Of a stretch of 64,000 nt of DNA, positions 12,511 to 19,491 are shown piece after piece. Origin of the DNA: Dechloromonas denitrificans. GTDB taxonomy: Bacteria; Pseudomonadota; Gammaproteobacteria; Burkholderiales; Rhodocyclaceae. Location of the stretch: NCBI RefSeq assembly GCF_020510665.1, contig NZ_CP075187.1, positions 1 through 64,000 on the forward strand. Direction: 5' to 3'. Every line of letters begins with the position of its first letter. The stretch's first letter is position 1. Both the position numbers and the translations under genes were made by a program. The notes beneath the pieces were generated by a model. That model worked only from the letters and a program-made list of their open reading frames with translations, made no database searches and had not been told where the DNA came from.

Positions 12511-13802
12511 TAGATGCCGGCTTCTTCTGGCGCGGTGCGTTCCAGCTCGACTGCGGCAGCCAGGCAGGCCAGTCGGCCGACCACGCCATAGGCGTAGAAG
12601 CGGTTGGGCGGCGAATCGGGATTGCCGCAGCGATAGTCGGGCAGGTTGCAGCCGGTTTCGAAGGCGAGCGGCTCGAAATGCATGCCCGGCGCGTTGAGGT
12701 TCTCGTCCTTGCCGCGCCCGGTATGCACGCGATAGAAACCGCCGACGACGTAGCGATCGATCATGTAGATCACCGGTTCGGCAACGGCTTCGTTGAGCGT
12801 CTCGAAGGAATGCACGCCTTCCTGGATCAGCACTTCGGAAACTTCGAGGCCTTCCTTGATGACGCTCATCTTGTTGCGCTGCTTGCGGTTGAGCGCAATG
12901 ACTTCATCCGCATCGCGCACCGTCATGACGCCCATGCCGTAGGTCCCGGCGTCGGCCTTGACTACCACGTAGGGCGTTTCGTCAATGCCGTATTCCTTGT
13001 ACTTTTCCTTGACGATGTCGAGCACGGCGGCGACGTTGGCGGCCAGGCATTCCTCACCCTGGCGCTCATGGAAATTGATGCTGCGGCAGACCGAAAAGGC
13101 CGGGTTGATGCGCCACGGGTCGATGCCGATTTCCTTGGCAAAGTCGTTGGCCACCTGATCGTAGGCGGCAAAGTGGTTGGATTTGCGGCGCACTGCCCAA
13201 CCGGCGTGCAGCGGCGGCAACACCACCTGATCGTGCAGGTTTTTCAGAATATCGGGGATGCCGGCTGAAAGATCGTTGTTCAGCAATACGGCACAAGGTT
13301 CGAAACCATCGACGCCCAGGCGGTTGCCCTTGCGGACCAGGGGTTCAAGCAGCAATTGCCGGCCATTCGGCAGATCGATCGGCGTCGGCTTGTCGATTTC
13401 CGGCAGCATCGAGCCGAGGCGGATATTGAGGCCGGTCTGGCGCAGGATATCGACCAGTTGCGCGACGTTCTGCAGGTAGAACTGGTTGCGCGTGTGGTTT
13501 TCCGGAATCAGCAGCAGGCTGCGCGCTTCTGGACAGAATTTTTCGATGGCACTCATCGCTGCCTGCACGCAAAGTGGCAGGAACGCCGGATTCAGGTTGT
13601 TGAAGCCGCCGGGATAGAGATTGGTATCGACCGGCGCCAGTTTGAAGCCCGAATTGCGCAAGTCGCACGAGGAGTAGAACGGCGGGGTGTATTCCTGCCA
13701 TTGGCCACGCAGCCAGTGTTCGATCTGGGGACTGCTTTCGAGGAACTTGCGTTCGAGTTCAAGCAGGGGGCCGGTGAGGGCGGTGGTCAGGTGTGGAACC
13801 AT
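12510..13802 (-). CDS. gshA: Glutamate-cysteine ligase, ferrooxidans-type
   Basis: This is the first step of glutathione synthesis: ATP-dependent ligation of glutamate and cysteine. The 430-residue product matches the distinct GshA family known from Acidithiobacillus and many betaproteobacteria rather than the E. coli type (SCDLRNSGFK, TNLYPGGFNNLN, VKADAGTYGMGVMTV). The ATG at 13802 follows a GAGAGA stretch. A TTG five codons upstream is possible but less likely. It heads the gshA-gshB-apbE operon and is divergent from ybiT. Confidence 0.93.
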   Translation of the reverse strand: MVPHLTTALTGPLLELERKFLESSPQIEHWLRGQWQEYTPPFYSSCDLRNSGFKLAPVDTNLYPGGFNNLNPAFLPLCVQAAMSAIEKFCPEARSLLLIPENHTRNQFYLQNVAQLVDILRQTGLNIRLGSMLPEIDKPTPIDLPNGRQLLLEPLVRKGNRLGVDGFEPCAVLLNNDLSAGIPDILKNLHDQVVLPPLHAGWAVRRKSNHFAAYDQVANDFAKEIGIDPWRINPAFSVCRSINFHERQGEECLAANVAAVLDIVKEKYKEYGIDETPYVVVKADAGTYGMGVMTVRDADEVIALNRKQRNKMSVIKEGLEVSEVLIQEGVHSFETLNEAVAEPVIYMIDRYVVGGFYRVHTGRGKDENLNAPGMHFEPLAFETGCNLPDYRCGNPDSPPNRFYAYGVVGRLACLAAAVELERTAPEEAGI

Positions 13803-13902
13803 GGTGCTGTCTCTCAATCACGAGGGTTTTTCTTGTGGCCGCAAATCTTACACCGCAGTGCAGCAAAAATCCGCCTTTGCTGCGGTCAACTCCTTGAAAA
13901 CA

Positions 13903-13928
13903 GGTAAAATTCGACCCCTTGTTTTACC
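13903..13928. promoter_or_regulatory. Palindrome upstream of ybiT, candidate operator
   Basis: GGTAAAA at 13903-13909 and TTTTACC at 13922-13928 form a perfect 7-bp dyad separated by 12 bp, in the gshA/ybiT divergent spacer. A further GTTTTAC copy follows within 10 bp. The spacing fits a dimeric regulator site. No known consensus was recognised. Confidence 0.35.
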
Positions 13929-13963
13929 GTTTGTTTTACGCCAATTCGCAGATCGGAATCGCC

Positions 13964-15586
13964 GTGCTTGTCGCCGCCAATATCACCATGCAGTTCGGGG
14001 TCAAACCCCTGTTTGAAAACGTTAATGTCAAATTTGGCGAAGGCTATCGCTACGGCCTGATCGGTGCCAACGGTGCCGGCAAATCGACCTTCATGAAGAT
14101 CCTGTGCGGCGCCCTTGAGCCGTCGGCCGGCAATGTCTCGAAAGAGAAGCACGAGCGCATGGCGTACCTGAAACAGGACCAGTTTGCCTACGAAGACATG
14201 CGTGTTCTCGATGTCGTGATGGCCGGCCACGAGGAACTGTGGACAGCGATTCAGGAACGCGATGCGATCTACGCCAACCCGGAAGCGACCGAAGACGACT
14301 ACATGCGCGCCGCCGAACTGGAAGGCAAGGTTGGCGAATACGACGGTTACACCGCAGAATCCCGTGCCGGCGAGCTGCTGCTCGGTGTCGGTATCCCGAC
14401 CAGCCAGCACAATGGTCCGATGAGCGAAGTCGCACCCGGCTGGAAGCTGCGTGTGCTGCTCTGCCAGGCGCTGTTCGCCAACCCGGACATCCTGCTGCTC
14501 GACGAACCGACCAACAACCTCGACATCAATACCATTCGCTGGCTGGAAGACATCCTCAACGCGCGTGAGTCGACGATGATCATCATCTCGCACGATCGTC
14601 ACTTCCTGAACCAGGTCTGTACCCACATGGCCGACCTGGACTACGGCAAGATCACCACCTACGCCGGCAACTACGACGACTTCATGGAAGCCGCCCAGCA
14701 AGCCCGTGAGCGCCAGCAGAACGCCAATGCCAAGGCCAAGGAACGCATCGCTGAACTTCAGACCTTCGTCCGTCGCTTCTCGGCCAATGCGTCCAAGGCC
14801 AAGCAGGCGACCAGCCGGATGAAGCTGATCGACAAGCTCAAGCCGGAAGACGTCAAGCCGTCGTCGCGCCAGTACCCGTGGATCCGCTTCGACTACGACG
14901 AGAAGGCCAAGCTGCACCGTCAGGCCGTCGAGATCGAGAATCTCTCCTTCACCTACGCAGGAAGTGATCGCAAGATTTTCAACAACCTGACGCTGACCAT
15001 CAACGCCGGTGAAAAAATTGCCGTGATCGGTGAAAACGGCGTCGGCAAGACGACCTTCCTGAAGTTGCTGATGGGCGAGCTGCAGCCGCAGTTCGGCACG
15101 TTGAAATGGGCTGAAAAGGCCAATCCGGGCTATTACGCGCAGGATCACAGCGAAGCCTTCAAGTCGGAAGAAAACCTGACTGAATGGATTGCTGGCTACG
15201 CCCGTGCCACGATTGAAGACGGCGGCGATCTGGAAACCCTGATTCGCGGTACGCTCGGTCGTCTTTTATTCTCCGGCGATGACGTCAAGAAGCCGGTGAG
15301 TGTGATTTCCGGGGGCGAACAGGGCCGCATGCTGTTTGGCAAGCTGATGCTGTCCAAGCATAACGTGCTGGTGATGGACGAGCCGACCAATCACCTGGAT
15401 ATGGAATCGATCGAGGCACTGAACTCCGGGCTGGAAAAATTCCCCGGTACGATGATCTTCGTTTCGCATGACCGCGAATTCGTTTCGTCGCTGTCGACCC
15501 GTGTTCTGGAAGTCAAGAATGATGGCCGGATTGTCGATTACCTCGGCGGTTACGAGGATTACCTGGCCAGCCAGGGCGTTAATTAA
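13964..15586 (+). CDS. ybiT: ABC-F family ATPase YbiT
   Basis: ABC-F proteins carry two ABC ATPase cassettes without membrane segments and act on the ribosome to aid elongation. The 540-residue product has two Walker A motifs (GANGAGKST and GENGVGKTT), two signature/Walker B regions ending in DEPTNNLD and DEPTNHLD, and the interdomain linker rich in Arg/Lys. The closest family by recall is YbiT: the N-terminus [19 protein letters not shown] matches it closely. The GTG at 13964 aligns with the YbiT start. An ATG at 13919 would add 15 residues with no family support. Confidence 0.93.
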   Translation: MLVAANITMQFGVKPLFENVNVKFGEGYRYGLIGANGAGKSTFMKILCGALEPSAGNVSKEKHERMAYLKQDQFAYEDMRVLDVVMAGHEELWTAIQERDAIYANPEATEDDYMRAAELEGKVGEYDGYTAESRAGELLLGVGIPTSQHNGPMSEVAPGWKLRVLLCQALFANPDILLLDEPTNNLDINTIRWLEDILNARESTMIIISHDRHFLNQVCTHMADLDYGKITTYAGNYDDFMEAAQQARERQQNANAKAKERIAELQTFVRRFSANASKAKQATSRMKLIDKLKPEDVKPSSRQYPWIRFDYDEKAKLHRQAVEIENLSFTYAGSDRKIFNNLTLTINAGEKIAVIGENGVGKTTFLKLLMGELQPQFGTLKWAEKANPGYYAQDHSEAFKSEENLTEWIAGYARATIEDGGDLETLIRGTLGRLLFSGDDVKKPVSVISGGEQGRMLFGKLMLSKHNVLVMDEPTNHLDMESIEALNSGLEKFPGTMIFVSHDREFVSSLSTRVLEVKNDGRIVDYLGGYEDYLASQGVN

Positions 15587-15622
15587 GCAATCGTTTCCTC
15601 CGATTTCGGCGGGTAGACCGCG

Positions 15623-15657
15623 AAAGGCCGGCGCAGCATGCGACCGGCCTTTTTGTT
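15623..15657 (+). terminator. Rho-independent terminator after ybiT
   Basis: AAAGGCCGG (15623-15631) pairs with CCGGCCTTT (15644-15652) and is followed by a T-rich tail. It lies 36 bp past the ybiT stop. The gene on the opposite strand ends 10 bp away, so the stem may serve both, with a better U tract for ybiT. Confidence 0.85.
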
Positions 15658-15663
15658 TGCGAC

Positions 15664-16134
15664 TTACTGGAGTGTTACGCCGGCAGCAAACATCCGGATC
15701 AGTCGTACGCAATCGACATCGGACTGGTGGTAAGCCGATTTGACGTAGTCGATATAGGCCCGATCTTCCGAGTTGGGATCGATCGCGAGGGTTGTTTCGT
15801 AGGCAAAGCGGAGGAAGAGAAAGTCCGGCTCAGGTTCTTCGATGGTGATCGTCAGGCTGCCGCCGGCATGTGTTTCGGAGGGCAGGATGTCGAAGCGGAC
15901 GGCCGTACCCGGCGTGATCGTGACGCGGTCCTGGATTGTCGCCGGCCCGAAATCGAGTTCGCGCAGCAAGGTGTCGCCATGGCGTTCGAGAATGGTTGAA
16001 GACTCAAGTCCCGGCAGGAAGGGAATGGGGTTTTCAACGCGTTGCAGCAGGCCCTGCCAGAGCTGGTCGCGGCTCAAGGTGTCGACCAGCGGGTTTTCCG
16101 GGTCGTTGATCTGGATGAGATGTTCGAAATTCAT
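15664..16134 (-). CDS. AtaL-like SRPBCC (DUF1857) family protein
   Basis: This 156-residue cytoplasmic protein has the AtaL/DUF1857 pattern: an N-terminal INDPENPLVDTLSRDQLWQGL, then PFLPGLESSTI, and a beta-rich core. AtaL-like proteins belong to the START/SRPBCC fold, which holds hydrophobic ligands. The specific function is unknown. It has no signal peptide or metal motif. It is divergent from rsuA with 23 bp between start codons, so the two promoters must lie partly within or overlap the genes. Confidence 0.8.
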   Translation of the reverse strand: MNFEHLIQINDPENPLVDTLSRDQLWQGLLQRVENPIPFLPGLESSTILERHGDTLLRELDFGPATIQDRVTITPGTAVRFDILPSETHAGGSLTITIEEPEPDFLFLRFAYETTLAIDPNSEDRAYIDYVKSAYHQSDVDCVRLIRMFAAGVTLQ

Positions 16135-16157
16135 GGCTGGATGTTAGCATTCCCGCC

Positions 16158-16865
16158 ATGCAACTAGAACGACTCCTCCAAAAACATGGCTTCGGCACCC
16201 GCAAGGGCTGCCGGGCGCTTATCCGCCACGAACGTGTCGCGGTCAACGGTCAGATTTGTGACGATCCTTTCGCCGAGATTGAAACCGAGGGACTGGTTTT
16301 TACCGTCGATGGCGTGGATTGGCCTTATGCTGAATTTGCCAGCGTGATTCTCAACAAGCCGGTTGGCTACGAGTGTTCGCGCAAGCCGCTGCATCATCCC
16401 AGTGTGCTGACTTTGCTTCCGGTTCAATTGCGTGAGCGCGATGTCCAGCCGATTGGCCGGCTCGATGAAGATACAACCGGTCTGCTGCTGATTACCGATG
16501 ATGGCCAGCTCAACCACGTTCTGTCCTCCGCCAAGCGCAAGGTGCCCAAGGTTTACCTGGCGACGACCAAACATCCTGTCGATCAGGCGCTGATCGATGC
16601 CTTGCTGGCTGGTGTGCTGTTGAATGATGAGCCCGAGCCGATTGCCGCCTCGGCCGCTGAAATTGCCGGCGAGTACCTGCTGCGCCTGACGTTGACCAGC
16701 GGCAAGTACCATCAGGTCAAGCGCATGGTCGCTGCAGCCGGCAACCGGGTGGAGGCGCTGCATCGCGAATCCTTGGGCGAACTGACCTTGCCGGATGATC
16801 TGAAACCCGGTGAGTGGCGTTGGTTGACCGCGGTCGACCTGCAAAAACTGGGCTATTCCCAGTGA
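16158..16865 (+). CDS. rsuA: 16S rRNA pseudouridine synthase (RsuA family)
   Basis: RsuA makes pseudouridine 516 in 16S rRNA. The 235-residue product has an N-terminal S4 RNA-binding domain (LERLLQKHGFGTRKGCRALI) and the catalytic motif GRLDEDTTGLLLITDDG, whose first Asp is the family nucleophile. The C-terminus has the KYHQVKRM motif typical of RsuA/RluB/E/F. Length fits RsuA, although a related synthase (RluE-like) cannot be fully excluded. Its TGA stop overlaps the GTG start of oxyR. Confidence 0.9.
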   Translation: MQLERLLQKHGFGTRKGCRALIRHERVAVNGQICDDPFAEIETEGLVFTVDGVDWPYAEFASVILNKPVGYECSRKPLHHPSVLTLLPVQLRERDVQPIGRLDEDTTGLLLITDDGQLNHVLSSAKRKVPKVYLATTKHPVDQALIDALLAGVLLNDEPEPIAASAAEIAGEYLLRLTLTSGKYHQVKRMVAAAGNRVEALHRESLGELTLPDDLKPGEWRWLTAVDLQKLGYSQ

Positions 16866-17776
16866 CCCTGACCGAAATGCGCTACATCGTGGCGCTCGCC
16901 CGTGAGCGCCATTTCGGCAAGGCGGCAGACGCTTGTCATGTCAGCCAGCCGACGCTATCGGTTGCCTTGAAGAAGGTCGAAGGGCAACTGGGGGCGCCAC
17001 TTTTCGAACGGGGTGCCTCGGATGTCCGTATCACGCCGCTGGGTGAGCGTATCGTTGCACAAGCCCGGCGTGTGCTTGAAGAAGCCGTGCGGCTCGAGGA
17101 AATCGCCGGCTCCGGTCGAGATCCGATGAGCGGCCCGCTGCGCGTCGGCGTGATTTACACCATCGCCCCTTATCTGTTGCCTCAGCTGATTCCCGCCTTG
17201 CATCGGCACGCGCCGGCCATGCCGCTCTTCCTCAAGGAAGACTTCACTGAAAACCTGATTCCCGCCCTCAAGGCCGGTGAGCTCGATGTCATCGTGATTG
17301 CCTTGCCGCTGGCCGAAACCGGGTTGGTCGCCCAGCCGGTTTATGAAGAACCGTTCCGCGTCGTTGTGCCCTCGGCTCACCCGTGGTCCGGGCGTCAGTC
17401 CGTTAAGGCGGATGAACTCGATGGCCAGAGCATGTTGCTGCTCGGACAGGGTAATTGCTTCCGGGATCAGGTGCTTGAATCCTGCCCCCGGCTGACGGCG
17501 CCCGATGCGCTTGAACATTCGATCGAAGGCAGTTCCCTCGAAACCATCCGTTACATGGTGGCGAGCGGAGCCGGGCTGGCGGTCATGCCTTGTACTGCGG
17601 CCGACCCGCTGAAGGAAAAGGAAGCGATGGTTGCCGTTTTGCCGTTTGAAGGGGCTCAGCCTTCACGCACTGTCGGCCTGGTCTGGCGCGTTACTTTTCC
17701 GCGTCCGCAGGCCATCGATGCCGTGCGTGCTGCGGTGCTGTCTTGTCAGTTGCCCGGTGTAACGGCCGTTCGCTGA
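16862..17776 (+). CDS. oxyR: LysR-family peroxide sensor OxyR
   Basis: OxyR is an H2O2-sensing transcription factor that forms an intramolecular disulfide and activates catalase and peroxidase genes. The 304-residue product has an N-terminal winged helix-turn-helix (ADACHVSQPTLSVALKKVE) and a LysR effector domain. With the GTG start at 16862, the two redox cysteines fall at Cys199 (GNCFRD) and Cys208 (ESCP), the same positions as in E. coli OxyR, which supports both function and start choice. The start overlaps the rsuA stop as GTGA, so co-transcription is likely. The next genes are not peroxidases. Confidence 0.93.
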   Translation: MTLTEMRYIVALARERHFGKAADACHVSQPTLSVALKKVEGQLGAPLFERGASDVRITPLGERIVAQARRVLEEAVRLEEIAGSGRDPMSGPLRVGVIYTIAPYLLPQLIPALHRHAPAMPLFLKEDFTENLIPALKAGELDVIVIALPLAETGLVAQPVYEEPFRVVVPSAHPWSGRQSVKADELDGQSMLLLGQGNCFRDQVLESCPRLTAPDALEHSIEGSSLETIRYMVASGAGLAVMPCTAADPLKEKEAMVAVLPFEGAQPSRTVGLVWRVTFPRPQAIDAVRAAVLSCQLPGVTAVR

Positions 17777-17778
17777 GC

Positions 17779-17792
17779 GTTTCACGTGAAAC
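17779..17792. promoter_or_regulatory. parS: parS centromere-like site 2 (perfect core)
   Basis: GTTTCACGTGAAAC matches the universal ParB-binding core exactly. It sits 2 bp after the oxyR stop and upstream of the terminator/IS boundary. Confidence 0.95.
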
Positions 17793-17819
17793 CCGGGCAG
17801 GATTGTCCGGCATAAAAAA

Positions 17820-17842
17820 ACCTCGGTGATTCACCGAGGTTT
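17820..17842. repeat. Left 23-bp target duplication, itself a terminator hairpin
   Basis: This 23-bp segment is an exact direct repeat of 19444-19466, flanking the insertion sequence. It contains the inverted repeat CCTCGGTGATTCACCGAGG. Seven A residues precede it, so a transcript from the minus strand (from the transposase gene) ends here with a U7 tail. Read rightward only three T residues remain before the IS begins. Confidence 0.9.
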
Positions 17843-17857
17843 CAGACTGCTGACGAA

Positions 17858-17885
17858 CCCCCGATTTTTCGGGGGTTTTGTTTTT
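17858..17885 (+). terminator. Rho-independent terminator in the left IS end
   Basis: CCCCCG at 17858-17863 pairs with CGGGGG at 17870-17875, followed by a T-rich tail. It stops rightward transcripts coming from oxyR before they run antisense through the transposase gene. Confidence 0.8.
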
Positions 17886-17914
17886 CTGGTTGGAAATCAG
17901 GGAGACTCCTGGCT

Positions 17915-19387
17915 TCAAGCCGAAGCGAGGCGGATTCTGAAATTCAGGTTAGGAACCCCGATCTGCCAAAGATGGCGGGCGAATGGGGCGGCAAAACGGG
18001 TTCGTGCGAGGATTTTGGCCAATAAGGCTGCCGCCTTGCGGGCCAGCAACAGGGCCATCTTCTTCATGTTCTGACAGGCCGCCGAGAGCAGGCACTGCGC
18101 TTGCACCTTGGCCAAGCCACGGAAACGGGCGTAACGGTGGCCGTGCAACTCCTTGGCATCGGCAAAACTGCGCTCCACCGTTTCCTTGCGCCGGGCGTAC
18201 AGCCGTTTGCCCAGGTCGCTCAGGCGATTGGCGTTGATCGCTTCCTTGAAACCTTCCCAGAGATGCCGGGTCACGAGCTTCTGATGGTTCCGGCTCTGCG
18301 TGCATTGCCCGCGCACGCCGCAATCGGCACACCGCGCCGGGTTCGAGGCGTATTCGCGATAACCCAGCCGGTTGGTCGTCCGGTACGGTAGAACCTCCCC
18401 GGCCGGGCAGCGGTAGCAGTCCTGGACCGCATCGTAGAGATAGTCCCGTTTGTAGAAATAGCCATCGCGGTGTGTGGGTCGCTTGTAGCCCATCACCCCG
18501 AACAGTGCCCGCTCGAGAATGCCCTTGCAGACTTGCGGGGTGAAATACCCGGCATCCAGCCCGACGGCGCCCACGGCCAGATCAAAGCGCTCCATGACCC
18601 GATCCAGGCGGGCAAGGTAGGGCTGGCTGTCATGGACATTGCCCGGCGTGACATGGGTATCGACGATCAAAGCATGCACGCCATCGACAGTCCGGTGATC
18701 CAGATAGAAGAAGCCGGTCGGCTTGTTGTCGCGGGCCATGAAACCTGCGTCGGGATCGACCGTGCTGACCTTGACCTCCTTCATCGGCGGTGTCGAATCA
18801 TCGTCATCACGCTTGAGCGACTTCTTGCCCGCGGCGGCTCGGTCCGTTTCGATGGCTGCATCCAGTTCGGCCAGGTAGGCCGCAGGGGTTTGCTCGACCT
18901 GATGCACTTCAAAGTGCCGCTTGTTCGCGTTCGCCTTCAGGTGGGTACTGTCGGTGTACAGCACCCGCCCGCCAATCAGCTTGTGCTCAATGGCTTGCTC
19001 GACAATCCCGTCAAAGATGCGTTGCTCAATGTCCGTCCCGACAAAGCGGCGACGGCGATTCTGCGACAGCGTCGAGGCATCCGGCACTTTGTCCGTCAGT
19101 CGAAAGCCGAGAAACCAGCGGTAAGCCACATTGACCTCTATTTCCTTCACCAGCCGTCGCTCGGAGCGAATCCCGAACAAGTAGCCAATGAACAACATCT
19201 TGAACAACACCACCGGATCAATCGCTGGTCGGCCATTGTTCTCGCAATACAGGTGCTGGGTCGCTTCACGAATGAAATCAAACCGGATGTGCTGGTCGAG
19301 CAGCCGGAGCAAGTGGTCTTTCGGGACCAATTGCTCCAACGTCACCATCTCCAGTTCCGTTTGGGCGGGGTAGACAGGCTTGAGCAT
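17915..19387 (-). CDS. IS1182-family transposase (DDE)
   Basis: The 490-residue transposase is full length for IS1182-type elements. An N-terminal DUF772-like region contains GRPAIDPVVLFKMLFIGYLF. The DDE-type catalytic core has candidate acidic residues in LYTDSTHLKANANK, GLDAGYFTP and ETVERSFADAKELHG. A Cys-rich patch (CYRCPAGE, CADCGVRGQC) lies between them, as is usual in this family. A TATAAT at 19394-19399 (minus strand) ends so close to the ATG at 19387 that a transcript from it would be nearly leaderless. This would keep expression low if that promoter is used. Confidence 0.94.
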   Translation of the reverse strand: MLKPVYPAQTELEMVTLEQLVPKDHLLRLLDQHIRFDFIREATQHLYCENNGRPAIDPVVLFKMLFIGYLFGIRSERRLVKEIEVNVAYRWFLGFRLTDKVPDASTLSQNRRRRFVGTDIEQRIFDGIVEQAIEHKLIGGRVLYTDSTHLKANANKRHFEVHQVEQTPAAYLAELDAAIETDRAAAGKKSLKRDDDDSTPPMKEVKVSTVDPDAGFMARDNKPTGFFYLDHRTVDGVHALIVDTHVTPGNVHDSQPYLARLDRVMERFDLAVGAVGLDAGYFTPQVCKGILERALFGVMGYKRPTHRDGYFYKRDYLYDAVQDCYRCPAGEVLPYRTTNRLGYREYASNPARCADCGVRGQCTQSRNHQKLVTRHLWEGFKEAINANRLSDLGKRLYARRKETVERSFADAKELHGHRYARFRGLAKVQAQCLLSAACQNMKKMALLLARKAAALLAKILARTRFAAPFARHLWQIGVPNLNFRIRLASA

Positions 19388-19399
19388 GCCTGCATTATA

Positions 19400-19428
19400 A
19401 AAAATAAAGCCCCCAATCGCTTGGAGGC
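19400..19428 (-). terminator. Terminator in the right IS end, shielding the transposase
   Basis: Read on the minus strand, GCCTCCAA and TTGGGGGC form an imperfect stem with a GCGA loop, followed by a T-rich run (19400-19408). It would stop topB read-through into the transposase gene, a common self-limiting arrangement in insertion sequences. Confidence 0.65.
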
Positions 19429-19443
19429 TTTGTCAGCAGTCTG

Positions 19444-19466
19444 ACCTCGGTGATTCACCGAGGTTT
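19444..19466. repeat. Right 23-bp target duplication, itself a terminator hairpin
   Basis: Exact copy of 17820-17842. It carries the same CCTCGGTGATTCACCGAGG hairpin, here followed by a run of eight T residues on the plus strand. On the minus strand (topB direction) the original T tract has been displaced by the IS end. Confidence 0.9.
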
Positions 19467-19491
19467 TTTTTCAACCGATGTTCGAATCAGA

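Larger units (their letters stand above)
17843..19443 (-). mobile_element. IS1182-family-like insertion sequence, 1601 bp
   Basis: The element has terminal inverted repeats: CAGACTGCTGAC at 17843-17854 and its complement at 19432-19443. It is flanked by 23-bp direct repeats (17820-17842 and 19444-19466) and holds one intact transposase gene on the minus strand. Both ends carry internal hairpins with T-rich tails that stop transcription entering from outside. Intact ends, identical target repeats and an intact gene suggest a fairly recent, possibly active, insertion. Family assignment is from the transposase sequence. It landed between the convergent genes oxyR and topB, disrupting no coding region. 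Confidence 0.92.

Noticed and set aside
13886..15148. 420-residue minus-strand frame opposite ybiT
   Set aside because: Antisense shadow of a conserved ABC-F gene; composition unlike neighbouring real proteins.
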